Part shown: piece by piece, positions 37,357-45,339 of the stretch
Layout: each line of letters opens with the position of its first letter
Position numbering within the stretch: position 1 is the first letter of the stretch
NCBI RefSeq assembly: GCF_005887615.1
Contig: NZ_VANS01000001.1
Location: forward strand, 1,227,415 to 1,291,414
DNA: 64,000 nucleotides
Reading direction: 5' to 3'
Source: Sulfitobacter sabulilitoris
Lineage (GTDB): Bacteria > Pseudomonadota > Alphaproteobacteria > Rhodobacterales > Rhodobacteraceae
Position numbers and translations under genes: made by a program
Notes under the pieces: model-generated
Told to the model about the DNA's origin: nothing
What the model saw: only the letters and a program-made list of their open reading frames with translations
The model's database searches: none

Positions 37357-37992
37357 ATGCGCAAACCCATTCATACCGACCAAGAGATTATCCAGGCGGG
37401 CGAGAGCCTCATGTCGAAGTTTGACCGGGAGGTGTCGGCAACCGATATCCATAAAGCTCTTGGCGGCAAAGGGAAGTATTCCCGCATCCGTGCCCTCTGG
37501 GACGCCCACAAGGAGAGCCGAGAGGAAGAGCAGGAGGCTGACATCCCCTTGCCCGAGGAATGTCAGGACCGGATCGCCGAGGCGGCGTCGTCACTTCAAG
37601 CTTCGATGGAAAGTCTCGTCCGGAGCTTGATCGTCCGAATGACAGAACAGAACGTCCGACAGTCCGCGTTGCGGGAGCGTGACTTTGCACTTCTGGAGGC
37701 TGAGCACGCCAAACACGTGCAAATTCTGGAGGAAGAAATCACCTACCTGACAGATTGCCTCGATGAGATCGAAGCACAGAGCGATGATGAGACGCCCATC
37801 AACGAGACCGCTGACCCCGAACCCTCCGCACCTTCACTTCCAGCACCGGCCTCGGCTGCGGTGGCCCAGGCGGCGCCTCGTAAGTCTCCAAATCGACCGG
37901 TGAAGAAAACTCGTCCGGCGGCTCGGAAGGCAGTTCGTTCTTCGCCTGCAAAGCCCAAGAAATCGCCTGGGCAAGCTCAGACCCCGTCTTGA
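37357..37992 (+). CDS. KfrA-like DNA-binding protein
   Basis: A 211-residue protein. The N-terminal 60 residues (TDQEIIQAGESLMSKFDREVSATDIHKALGGKGKYSRIRALWDAH) match the KfrA N-terminal DNA-binding domain. A coiled-coil-like stretch follows (residues 75-140) and then a Pro/Ala/Lys-rich tail. KfrA proteins bind their own promoter and can help plasmid stability. AGGAGAG precedes the ATG. Its last 194 bp overlap the convergent relaxase gene. Confidence 0.75.
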   Translation: MRKPIHTDQEIIQAGESLMSKFDREVSATDIHKALGGKGKYSRIRALWDAHKESREEEQEADIPLPEECQDRIAEAASSLQASMESLVRSLIVRMTEQNVRQSALRERDFALLEAEHAKHVQILEEEITYLTDCLDEIEAQSDDETPINETADPEPSAPSLPAPASAAVAQAAPRKSPNRPVKKTRPAARKAVRSSPAKPKKSPGQAQTPS

Positions 37993-39013
37993 GGCTGTCG
38001 AACTGGGTCGCATTACCCAGGACTTCCCCTGCATCCTCTGCCGATTGGGAGCTCTGAAGCCGATGCCGTTCAGCATCGGCTTCTTTCTTGCGCGCGGCTT
38101 CGCGATCGCGCGCAATCGCTTCGGCCTCCCGTCGGGATTTTTCGCGCTCCAATGCCCGCAAGACCATCCAGGATTGCCATGTGAATTCATTGAACGCTCT
38201 GACCGCTTGGCGGCGCTTACCTGCCCTGCTGGTGTCTTCACCCTGTGCTTGCAGCCGGCGCGACCGGGCGGCTCTGCGCGGCCCCAGATGGTCTTGGGCG
38301 ATGAGCCCCTCCGGCGCATCCCCCTCCCGCGTCATGGTCTTGTAGGAACGCAGATCGACCTTCGCATTCGATCCGACGCGCTTCAGAGCGGCGTTGGTTC
38401 TTTTCTCCCACTCCTGCCTCAATCGCATGATTTCGTGGGGGCCCGCTTTTCGATCATCAAGTATTCGAGTTTTTGCACCGAAGTTACCATGGATCGGGCA
38501 CACCTCCCTGGTGGTCATTAGGATGTGCGCGTGGAAATTGCGGTTGGTAAGATCAGGATCATAGAGAGCCTCGAGATATTTCTCGCGAGGCATATCGAGC
38601 TTCCCGGTCTGGTGAAGACGTTCTTCGACGCGATCAAGAAAACGCGGCGCATGAATATCGGCTTGCACTGCGACGCCATATTCATCTCGCAGCCAGAGAC
38701 CGAACCCCCGAACAAGTCTTATCTGCTCGGCCAGCGGTAGCTCGGCCGGCAGGCTGGGACGTAGTTCCCTAATGACCCGCGCGTTGCTGCGGGTCTCCAC
38801 CTGCTCTGCACGGTTCCAGAGAGCCTCTGCATCGCCCTTCCAGTTGATGAGTTCGTGGGACAGGAGACCACCAGTTCTGCCCGCTCGGAACCGCATGCCG
38901 ACCCGATCGTCACGGTAGGATGCGCGGGCGCAATAGGCAGCGGATTTGACGGCGTTTCGGCCGTCGGCTCTGGAATGGATCACGACCTCAAGTCGGCTGG
39001 CAGGATGTATCAT
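37799..39013 (-). CDS. MobQ-type (MobA/MobL) relaxase
   Basis: A 404-residue protein. The first 170 residues form the relaxase domain: SAAYCARASYRDD near residue 25 holds the probable nicking tyrosines, and NFHAHILMTTR (159-169) is the HxH metal-binding motif. The C-terminal half is a charged helical region. The short length compared with MobA of RSF1010 means no fused primase. The start at 39013 is chosen because MIHPASRLEVVIHSR begins the conserved domain; it has no strong ribosome binding site. The candidate oriT lies 58 bp upstream. Confidence 0.85.
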   Translation of the reverse strand: MIHPASRLEVVIHSRADGRNAVKSAAYCARASYRDDRVGMRFRAGRTGGLLSHELINWKGDAEALWNRAEQVETRSNARVIRELRPSLPAELPLAEQIRLVRGFGLWLRDEYGVAVQADIHAPRFLDRVEERLHQTGKLDMPREKYLEALYDPDLTNRNFHAHILMTTREVCPIHGNFGAKTRILDDRKAGPHEIMRLRQEWEKRTNAALKRVGSNAKVDLRSYKTMTREGDAPEGLIAQDHLGPRRAARSRRLQAQGEDTSRAGKRRQAVRAFNEFTWQSWMVLRALEREKSRREAEAIARDREAARKKEADAERHRLQSSQSAEDAGEVLGNATQFDSLKTGSELAQAISWALQAKNELPSEPPDEFSSPVDLETYEAPPGPPQPRPVLEVKVRRVRGQRSR

Positions 39014-39070
39014 GACAGGAATATCAGGCCTGGGCCCGAGATCCGCTCCTTCAGCCCCGCCGGCGAGGCG

Positions 39071-39110
39071 CGCAGGCAAACTTCAGTTTGCGTAACTGCG
39101 CGCTTGCCTG
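39071..39110 (-). other. Candidate origin of transfer (oriT) of MobQ type
   Basis: The inverted repeat GCAAAC-ttca-GTTTGC (39076-39091) is followed directly by GTAACTGCGCGCT (39092-39104). MobQ oriTs such as that of RSF1010 have an inverted repeat followed by a nic region close to GTAAGTGCGCCCT. The position between divergent relaxase and TraD-like genes is the expected one. Confidence 0.6.
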
Positions 39111-39205
39111 CGGCAGGCGGGAACGACAGTCTCCGCCGAATTTATTGGAGCGGACCGTCGACGCAAGGTCCATTTCCTTGTCAGACAGATCAAGGAGAAC
39201 ATCCC

Positions 39206-39466
39206 ATGAAGGATTTGGATGCACAAATTCAACAGGTGCAAGCCAGGCTGAAAGACCTAAGAGCAATTGCACGGAAACACGAGCGTCGGAACGAAACGAG
39301 GCGCAAGATCATTTACGGAGCAGCGATCTTGCATTTGCTTGACGATGTGAGCGGCGAGAAGGCGGAGAAGCTGCAGCATTTGCTGGATGAAAGGATCCGG
39401 CGCGAAAGCGATCGCAAATTTCTTGGATTGCTTACCGCTGCCACGCGGCCCGAAAGCGACGACTGA
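39206..39466 (+). CDS. TraD-like (MobC-type) mobilization accessory protein
   Basis: An 86-residue protein, basic in the middle (RNETRRKIIYGAAILHLL) and at the end (ERIRRESDRKFLGLL), as in the small TraD/MobC proteins encoded beside MobQ relaxases, which help relaxase bind oriT. CAAGGAG precedes the ATG by 8 nt. It is divergent from the relaxase, with the candidate oriT between them. Confidence 0.6.
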   Translation: MKDLDAQIQQVQARLKDLRAIARKHERRNETRRKIIYGAAILHLLDDVSGEKAEKLQHLLDERIRRESDRKFLGLLTAATRPESDD

Positions 39467-39800
39467 GGCCAATTCAGTTCAGGACATAGGAGCTTTAATC
39501 GTTTGGCCAAGTTCCACCCGCCACAGATGCCCTCACGCGCACCTTGCGCCGTAAGAGCGCCCCTTCTGGAACGGGCGCGGGTCATCTTGCCTCCCCACTT
39601 GGCCGAATTTAATTGAGCTCTGAGCAGGGTCGAAGTCGGCCCCGCTCGGTATTTTTATCTTACCTATCGACATGGGTTGATGGCAGACAAATCGAACAAA
39701 ATCAGGGAAGGAAAAGGAAAGTTTGCCAATCCTGAGATCGGCAAACTTGCGGGGTATATATCCCACGATATGAAACGGCTCCTCGTTAAGGGGGCTTTTC
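39467..39800. other. Intergenic region
   Basis: About 330 bp between the TraD-like gene and the DUF262 3' end. A 66-codon plus-strand frame (39677-39877) is open but runs into the antisense of DUF262 and has no ribosome binding site, so I do not call it. Nothing else is visible. Confidence 0.35.
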
Positions 39801-40901
39801 TTACTCGTCGTCATCGGATGAAAGAACTCGGTCGTCCGCGAACCCGAGAGCGCCTCGGTAAAGGTAGCGGTCCATGACGGCCAATCGGTATCTCATAGCG
39901 ATGCCGTCATTTGGGGATTGGGAAAACCGGTCGAACTCGAGAAGCTCGTATTCGGCGTTGGAAATTTCCTCCTCTGCGACCCGCCTATTCTCGGCACGAC
40001 GTTCTTCGAAATCGACAAACTCACGCCGGACAAGTATGTCTGCCTTCTTACCTTCGACCGCCCTCTCGAACAGCATGAAATAGATGCTGATCATGCCGAC
40101 GGAACGGAGCAACCCATCACTCGCGGTGAAGGTTCTCGACATGCAGTCCAACACGTTCTCGACCTCGGATTTGAGATGTTCGACGTCCTTCCGCTCCGAG
40201 CGAGCATGTGTCTCGAAGAACTTGTCAATATAGGCTTTCTTCGTGTCCGCTACGGTCTCACGACTGGCTATCAGCAACATCTTGGCGATGATGTCGTAAT
40301 GTCGGTATCTGGAATTTCCGAACGGCACCCGGTCGGTGAAGAAGCGGTGCCGGGATATCTCACGGACAAGCTGCGGCAGAGGTCCGGGTTTAGCATTCCT
40401 CTTCTCGGCAGCATTAAGCGGCATTGCCTCGTTCAATCGTGAAAATAGATCCTCTATCAACTCGATGTCGTCAGTATCGATCGTGACGACAGTCAAATTG
40501 AAAGAGTCAAAATCCTGCTTGATTTCCGGGTGCTCGGCGCCGAGTTCCCGGTAAGTCATGTCACTGATGTCGACACCGTCGTCACCGATGTATCGAAACC
40601 CGGAATCGAGGGGGAACCTATTTTCGATAAAATCGAACATGGCTTCCGCACGCTGCTTCCCATCGATCATGGCGTAATCATAGGAGTTATCGCCTTCGAC
40701 CAGTGGGGTGGGAAACTTGTGTAGATATAGCTTGGGGACATCGAACCCGTTGATCATCGTGTCGATCAAGAGTTGCCGCTTTTCCCTGGTCCAGATGTCA
40801 CCCTGGCGTTGGTAGTCGGGATCCATTTTGATCCGCTCTTTCATCCGATACAGATACCAGGCTGATGATTTTTGCAGGCTTCCGATTTCGAAACGGCTCA
40901 T
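39801..40901 (-). CDS. DUF262 domain protein (ParB/GmrSD-like N-domain)
   Basis: A 366-residue protein. DUF262 signatures are PDYQRQGDIWTREKRQLLIDTMINGFDVPKLYL (28-60) and IDGKQRAEAMFDFI (79-92). DUF262 is a ParB-like fold found in type IV restriction enzymes of the GmrSD type, where it binds and hydrolyses nucleotides and is usually fused to or paired with an HNH DUF1524 domain. No such nuclease motif is visible here. Its start overlaps the FRG-gene stop (ATGA), so the pair is coupled. It is probably the sensor or regulatory partner in a defence module. Confidence 0.8.
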   Translation of the reverse strand: MSRFEIGSLQKSSAWYLYRMKERIKMDPDYQRQGDIWTREKRQLLIDTMINGFDVPKLYLHKFPTPLVEGDNSYDYAMIDGKQRAEAMFDFIENRFPLDSGFRYIGDDGVDISDMTYRELGAEHPEIKQDFDSFNLTVVTIDTDDIELIEDLFSRLNEAMPLNAAEKRNAKPGPLPQLVREISRHRFFTDRVPFGNSRYRHYDIIAKMLLIASRETVADTKKAYIDKFFETHARSERKDVEHLKSEVENVLDCMSRTFTASDGLLRSVGMISIYFMLFERAVEGKKADILVRREFVDFEERRAENRRVAEEEISNAEYELLEFDRFSQSPNDGIAMRYRLAVMDRYLYRGALGFADDRVLSSDDDE

Positions 40902-41653
40902 TGCAAGAGCTCCTTAGTATGTAGAGCAAGTGTCTCAAGATCTGGGAACAGCATGAACTCGTTGAAACCGAGCAGTTTCAGTTCTTCCCGAAGATCGGCC
41001 TTGTTTCCCGCTGGGATCTTGAGCCGCCACACTTGATTTTTTGTCCCAAACTCTTCGATCGGTATACGATCGGAAGAGATGATTGTGAAAGTGCCCGATT
41101 GCGCGATCATCCTGGCGGAGTTCCGAGGACCTATCGCAGCAACTGGAGGGACAACTGCGCCACGCCCAGATAGCCTGTCAGGTCGATAGTTGTCCAATAC
41201 CTCATCCACTCCGAACGCGAGGACATCGCGATCGTTTACCCGCCGATGCCCAACCTGCGCATTCAAATCAATAGGATCAAGACACCACACCGCTCCATCT
41301 TTTTCTTCGCTACATTCCGCGAGAGCGAAATACAGCGCGACCAAAGGGCTCTCCGTCCAATCGAGAAGTCTGGTCAGCCCACGGTGATGTTGCATCAGGA
41401 AGATCCATTCCCATTCGTCTTGGGGAAGACGAGATAGGAAAGCACCGGCGTTTTGCTTGAACCTCTTTATTGCCGGCAGCTCCTGATTGAGGAGTCCTTC
41501 CGGGGCGTTTTCCGTCGGACGTGCGATATTTGGCAGCAATTGCCAGTCCTCGCACTTCTGCCCCCGAAACCAGACCACACCGTCGCGCGTGGTGTCCCGC
41601 AAGGCGGCGATATATTCACCTACTGATCGAATCGATCGATCCTGATATCTCAT
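40898..41653 (-). CDS. FRG domain protein
   Basis: A 251-residue protein with the Phe-Arg-Gly motif (VVWFRGQ, 26-32) that names the domain, followed by LLPNIAR and the central LMQHHRGLTRLLDWTESPLVALYFALAE (87-114). The biochemical role of FRG domains is not established; they occur often in phage-defence neighbourhoods. The ATG at 41653 has GAGGG upstream; an in-frame extension to 41794 is less likely. It is the first gene of a two-gene operon with DUF262. Confidence 0.82.
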   Translation of the reverse strand: MRYQDRSIRSVGEYIAALRDTTRDGVVWFRGQKCEDWQLLPNIARPTENAPEGLLNQELPAIKRFKQNAGAFLSRLPQDEWEWIFLMQHHRGLTRLLDWTESPLVALYFALAECSEEKDGAVWCLDPIDLNAQVGHRRVNDRDVLAFGVDEVLDNYRPDRLSGRGAVVPPVAAIGPRNSARMIAQSGTFTIISSDRIPIEEFGTKNQVWRLKIPAGNKADLREELKLLGFNEFMLFPDLETLALHTKELLQ

Positions 41654-42043
41654 AATGTCCCTCGGTTCGTTGCCGGATTCGTCAGTCAGCACTTCCGGTT
41701 GTGCATACTTTCCTCTCAGCACGCAATGGAGGAGAATACACTGACGCACAGGCCGCCCCATCGTTTCGACGAAGACTAGAACGAGAACGGTCAAGCGAAC
41801 CTGGAGGCCTTCCCCTTTGCTTCACACAAGCGCCGGCAAGAGGAGCAAGGGTAAGACACAGATTGCCACCGGTGAATACAGTGTCCGTGCCCACCCTGGG
41901 AAGATTGCCTATTGCAGAGTTACGCTAAATCTCTCGAGGAACGAGCCAGACAAACAGGGGAGCGGGCCTTAGCCAGAGATTTCCTTCGGCGTTTTCATTG
42001 CACAGATCGTGCAATCACTATCCACCTCCCCTACCTTCTCACC
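41654..42043. other. Intergenic region between FRG and Vsr genes
   Basis: About 390 bp between divergent genes; it should hold promoters for both defence units. The plus frame of vsr is open back to 41912 but lacks conserved sequence there. No repeats stand out. Confidence 0.35.
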
Positions 42044-42493
42044 ATGACAAACAGGACACGCCCAATAACACGATCCGAACTGATGTCCCGGATCCGCAGC
42101 AAAGACACAAAGCCTGAGCTCGTCATCAGGCGCGGTCTTCACGCTCGCGGGCTCCGCTTTCGACTACATCGCCGAGACCTGCCGGGGACGCCGGACCTGG
42201 TGCTCCGGCGGTCTGGCGTCGTCGTCGAAGTGCGTGGATGCTTCTGGCACGGGCATGAGAACTGTGCTCGCCAACCGAAATCACGTCAAGAGTTCTGGGG
42301 CCCGAAGCTCGCCCGGAACCGCGAGCGTGACGCCCAGAACCTGCAGTCTCTGCACGACCTGGGATGGCGCGTTGTCATAGTCTGGGAGTGCACTATGGTC
42401 GGCTGCGGCCGATGGGATCGCGAAGAGCTTCTTGGCGAAGTCGAGACTTTTATTCATTCCACGGAGCGATTTCGCGAGATCGCCGGCCACTAA
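42044..42493 (+). CDS. Vsr-type very-short-patch mismatch endonuclease
   Basis: A 149-residue protein. Vsr nicks next to T:G mismatches made by deamination of 5-methylcytosine. The family signature is clear: SELMSRIRSKDTKPELVIRRGLHARGLRFRLH, LPGTPDLVL and VEVRGCFWHGHENC with Cys and His zinc ligands. It is normally paired with a C5-cytosine methyltransferase, which here is the next gene on the same strand. Confidence 0.92.
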   Translation: MTNRTRPITRSELMSRIRSKDTKPELVIRRGLHARGLRFRLHRRDLPGTPDLVLRRSGVVVEVRGCFWHGHENCARQPKSRQEFWGPKLARNRERDAQNLQSLHDLGWRVVIVWECTMVGCGRWDREELLGEVETFIHSTERFREIAGH

Positions 42494-42692
42494 ATTTCAG
42501 CGTGTTGTCTATGTGTTTGCTGGTTCTTCCGGAAAGAGGTTCGGAGAAGTGTAGTCAGTCCGCCGGATGCCTACAAGCCGCACTAATTATAGGGGTGGGC
42601 AGTTACGCTTTCACACAGATGTTGTCAATCTGTTCTTGATAGTCGACTTGGAGTTTGGTCTAAGTCGGAAAAAATCCCTGCAGGAGGACGGC

Positions 42693-43913
42693 ATGTTGGG
42701 AGACCAGCCTATCAAGCCCAAAACATGGAAATCGGTGGAGCTCTTTGCAGGCGCGGGCGGCCTTGGCATTGGCCTGGCCGACGCAGGATTCATCCCACAG
42801 ATGGTCGTGGAATATAATCGTTGGTGCTGCGACACACTTCGCGCCAACCACCGGATTCTCGACAAGGACGAGAGCGACGAGGACGAGCAACGCCCTTGGC
42901 GTGTCGTTGAGGGCGATGTCCGGAAGGTCGGGTTCAGGGACTTTGAGGGTAAGATCGACCTGATCAGCGGTGGGCCGCCATGCCAGCCGTTTTCTCTTGG
43001 CGGAAGGCATCGTGCATACGACGACGCCCGGGACATGTTTCCCCAGGCGGTGCGTGCAATTAGGGAAGCCCGGCCTCGAGCTTTCATTTTTGAGAATGTG
43101 AAGGGCCTGACTCGAGCTTCATTCCTCCCGTATTTCGAATACGTGAAGCTGCAAATGGAACACCCCGAAATGACCGCTCGTGACGGCGAAGCATGGGAAG
43201 ATCATCTCAAGCGCCTCGAGCAGCACCACACATCGACCAACCGGCCGGATCTGCACTACCAGGTAGTCACAAAGCTCCTCAACTCAGCTAACTACGGCGT
43301 GCCCCAACGGAGGGAACGTGTCTTATTCGTCGGCTTCCGCGACGACGTTGATGCTCGATGGTCATTCAACAAAGGCGAGTTCACCCAAGATGCCCTCGTT
43401 TGGGACCAGCTCTACGGCGACTATTGGGATCGCCATTCCATCGCGAAGAAGTGGCGGAAACTGGAAGGTCGTGCACTCCAGATGTCAAAGCGGCTCTCGA
43501 AGGAGGATAAGCCCGTGGGATTGCCGTGGCGCACGACGCGGGACGCGATCGGAGATCTTCCGGACCCCGAGAAATCTCATCGCTCGAACTCGGTCGCAGA
43601 TCACCGTTTTCAGCCCAATGCCCGGACATATCCCGGCCATACTGGCAGCTATCTCGATGAGCCGAGTAAGACCCTCAAGGCTGGTGTCCACGGCGTTCCT
43701 GGCGGCGAGAACATGCTGCGTCGAGCCGATGGATCCGTGAGGTATTTCACGGTGCGAGAAGCGGCCCGCCTTCAGACGTTCCCGGACGGATACAAATTTC
43801 ATGGCGCCTGGACCGAGTGCATGCGTCAGCTCGGGAATGCTGTGCCGGCCGAACTGGCGCGGGTGGTGGGTGAGAGCGTCGCAGAACGCTTGGCCGAACC
43901 TGAGGCTGCATAG
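42693..43913 (+). CDS. DNA cytosine-5 methyltransferase (type II RM)
   Basis: A 406-residue C5 methyltransferase with ordered motifs: motif I ELFAGAGGLGIGL (16-28), motif IV GGPPCQPFSLGG with catalytic Cys97, motif VI FENVKG, motif VIII NYGVPQRRERV, and motif X QLGNAVPAEL. The target-recognition region between VIII and IX is about 100 residues. AGGAGG precedes the ATG at 42693. The stop shares a base with the GTG start of the endonuclease, so the methyltransferase is translated first. Confidence 0.94.
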   Translation: MLGDQPIKPKTWKSVELFAGAGGLGIGLADAGFIPQMVVEYNRWCCDTLRANHRILDKDESDEDEQRPWRVVEGDVRKVGFRDFEGKIDLISGGPPCQPFSLGGRHRAYDDARDMFPQAVRAIREARPRAFIFENVKGLTRASFLPYFEYVKLQMEHPEMTARDGEAWEDHLKRLEQHHTSTNRPDLHYQVVTKLLNSANYGVPQRRERVLFVGFRDDVDARWSFNKGEFTQDALVWDQLYGDYWDRHSIAKKWRKLEGRALQMSKRLSKEDKPVGLPWRTTRDAIGDLPDPEKSHRSNSVADHRFQPNARTYPGHTGSYLDEPSKTLKAGVHGVPGGENMLRRADGSVRYFTVREAARLQTFPDGYKFHGAWTECMRQLGNAVPAELARVVGESVAERLAEPEAA

Positions 43914-44788
43914 TGGCACGCAGACCGGAACTCCTAACGGCGCACGAAACCACTGCCCAGCTGGACCAATTTGCCCATGTGATACGCAGTGCGGAGATGA
44001 CCGGCCCCTCGAGAAAAGGCGTGCTCAACGCCATCGCAGGTATGAAGGAGAGGCTCGAGCAACTTGAACAGGATGTCGATCCTGTGCGACTGCCAGACGC
44101 GTTCTTCGACCCGGCTGAGCCGAGACTGATTGGCCATTTCGTGGCCTTGGCTCTTATTTCCCAAGACCGTGTTCGGCTGGACGCGATCCAGCCTTTTTAC
44201 GGAGCGGGTGTCTACGCGATCTACTATACAGGCCCAGAGAATATCTACGGTCCAATCTCCGGCACGGAGACCCCCATATACGTTGGCAAAGCGGATCCTC
44301 CAGTTGGCGCCACCTCGGTTGTCCAACAGGAGACGAAGCTTTACGTGCGGCTGAACGAGCACCGGAGAAACATCGACAAGGTGGCTGGCATTGACCTCGC
44401 CGATTTCGAATGCCGTGCCTTGGCGGTGCAGAGCGGCTATCAGGCGGCGGCCGAGAGCCATCTTATCAACTTGTTCTGGCCAATCTGGAACAACGAGACG
44501 AAGATCCTGTTTGGCCTCGGAAAGCACGGTGACAGCGCTAAAACGCGGTCGAACAACAAATCACCATGGGACACGATCCACCCAGGTCGCACGTGGGCTG
44601 AAGGTAATCCAGAAGCGAAGTCTGCAGAGGATATCTTAGCCGATGTTGCGAGGCACTTCGGACGGACCAGGATATTCGGGACAAACGAGGACGTATTCGC
44701 GGCGTTCGCGGAGGGCATCCGTCGGGCCGATCGGATCGACGCCTCTGATGAAGACGAGCCAGATGCGGAGCCGCCTGAAGTGGAATAG
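43913..44788 (+). CDS. GIY-YIG restriction endonuclease, Eco29kI family
   Basis: A 291-residue protein with the GIY-YIG core: GVYAIYYTG (99-107), PIYVGK (121-126), and a downstream catalytic region RLNEHRRNI (146-154). The surrounding sequence follows the Eco29kI type, which recognises CCGCGG in its namesake; the actual site here is unproven. A GTG start overlaps the methyltransferase stop, which would keep nuclease synthesis low and later than methylation. Confidence 0.85.
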   Translation: MARRPELLTAHETTAQLDQFAHVIRSAEMTGPSRKGVLNAIAGMKERLEQLEQDVDPVRLPDAFFDPAEPRLIGHFVALALISQDRVRLDAIQPFYGAGVYAIYYTGPENIYGPISGTETPIYVGKADPPVGATSVVQQETKLYVRLNEHRRNIDKVAGIDLADFECRALAVQSGYQAAAESHLINLFWPIWNNETKILFGLGKHGDSAKTRSNNKSPWDTIHPGRTWAEGNPEAKSAEDILADVARHFGRTRIFGTNEDVFAAFAEGIRRADRIDASDEDEPDAEPPEVE

Positions 44789-45339
44789 AATTTTTCCATA
44801 GCAGCCACTTCAATAGCCATCCGAGGCACGAACGTCTATTTGCCTGCGGTCGCGGCGTTCGACAGGATCGTCATGCTTGAGACGTGGCCGGCCGCGCGAA
44901 CGCTTGACGATATGGCCGGCAACGGACCACTGCGCTGAAACGATTTACCTAATTCTTCGTTGGAACGGGCCTCCCGTGGTCCACCTCCATCATAATCCGT
45001 TGATTTCTATAGCTCCTATCGGCGACTTACGTGGTCCACAATGATCTTTATTTTATTGAGGTTCCGTCGGTTTCTGGGATTCCCCTACGGGCTGCCACTT
45101 ATCCTTGCAAGTTATTGATGTTGAGCCAGCAATCCAGAAGGCTGGATTTCTATAAACTCTCTAATGCAAGCGCATAGGCTGCCCGAAAGCCCCGTGAACG
45201 CTCACGAAGACGTGACCGCATGTCGCACCCTTCTGTGTTCGCTGTCCAGTCGAACGACTTGGGTTCGGCCCGAAAACGCTTCCCAACCGTGCCGTCGAAA
45301 TGCTTAGATCACTGTGGCTAGAAGTGCGGGTAGTATTCA
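44789..45339. other. Element right end and flank, noncoding
   Basis: About 550 bp without a convincing gene. It contains attR at 45078-45100. A short open stretch ending at 44938 (VYLPAVAAFDRIVMLETWP...) has no start and may be a gene remnant. Beyond attR a hairpin ATCCAG-aagg-CTGGAT lies near 45130-45146. Confidence 0.4.
45078..45100 (+). repeat. attR: duplicated 23-bp tRNA-Glu end
   Basis: An exact copy of the 23 bp at 32886-32908, without the rest of the tRNA. Identity stops on both sides (GG before and AT after, versus TC and CT at attL). It marks the distal end of the integrated element. Confidence 0.9.

Larger units (their letters stand above)
32909..45100. mobile_element. Integrative and mobilizable element in tRNA-Glu
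   Basis: About 12.2 kb bounded by the 23-bp att repeats. It carries an integrase next to attL, a primase-like replication protein, repeats resembling iterons, a KfrA-like protein, a MobQ-type relaxase with candidate oriT and a TraD-like protein. There is no conjugation pore, coupling ATPase or phage structural gene, so it should need a helper to move. Its base composition is visibly richer in A/T than the flanks. Cargo is a DUF262-FRG pair and a restriction-modification set with Vsr. Confidence 0.85.

Noticed and set aside
39677-39877. Plus-strand 66-codon gene
   Set aside because: No ribosome binding site, and the end runs antisense through the DUF262 gene.
32909-45100. Prophage
   Set aside because: No capsid, terminase, portal, tail or lysis gene is visible; the relaxase and oriT-like DNA point to a mobilizable element.
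45078-45105. Second tRNA-Glu gene
   Set aside because: Only the 3' part of the tRNA is present; upstream sequence cannot form the acceptor 5' strand, D-arm or anticodon arm.
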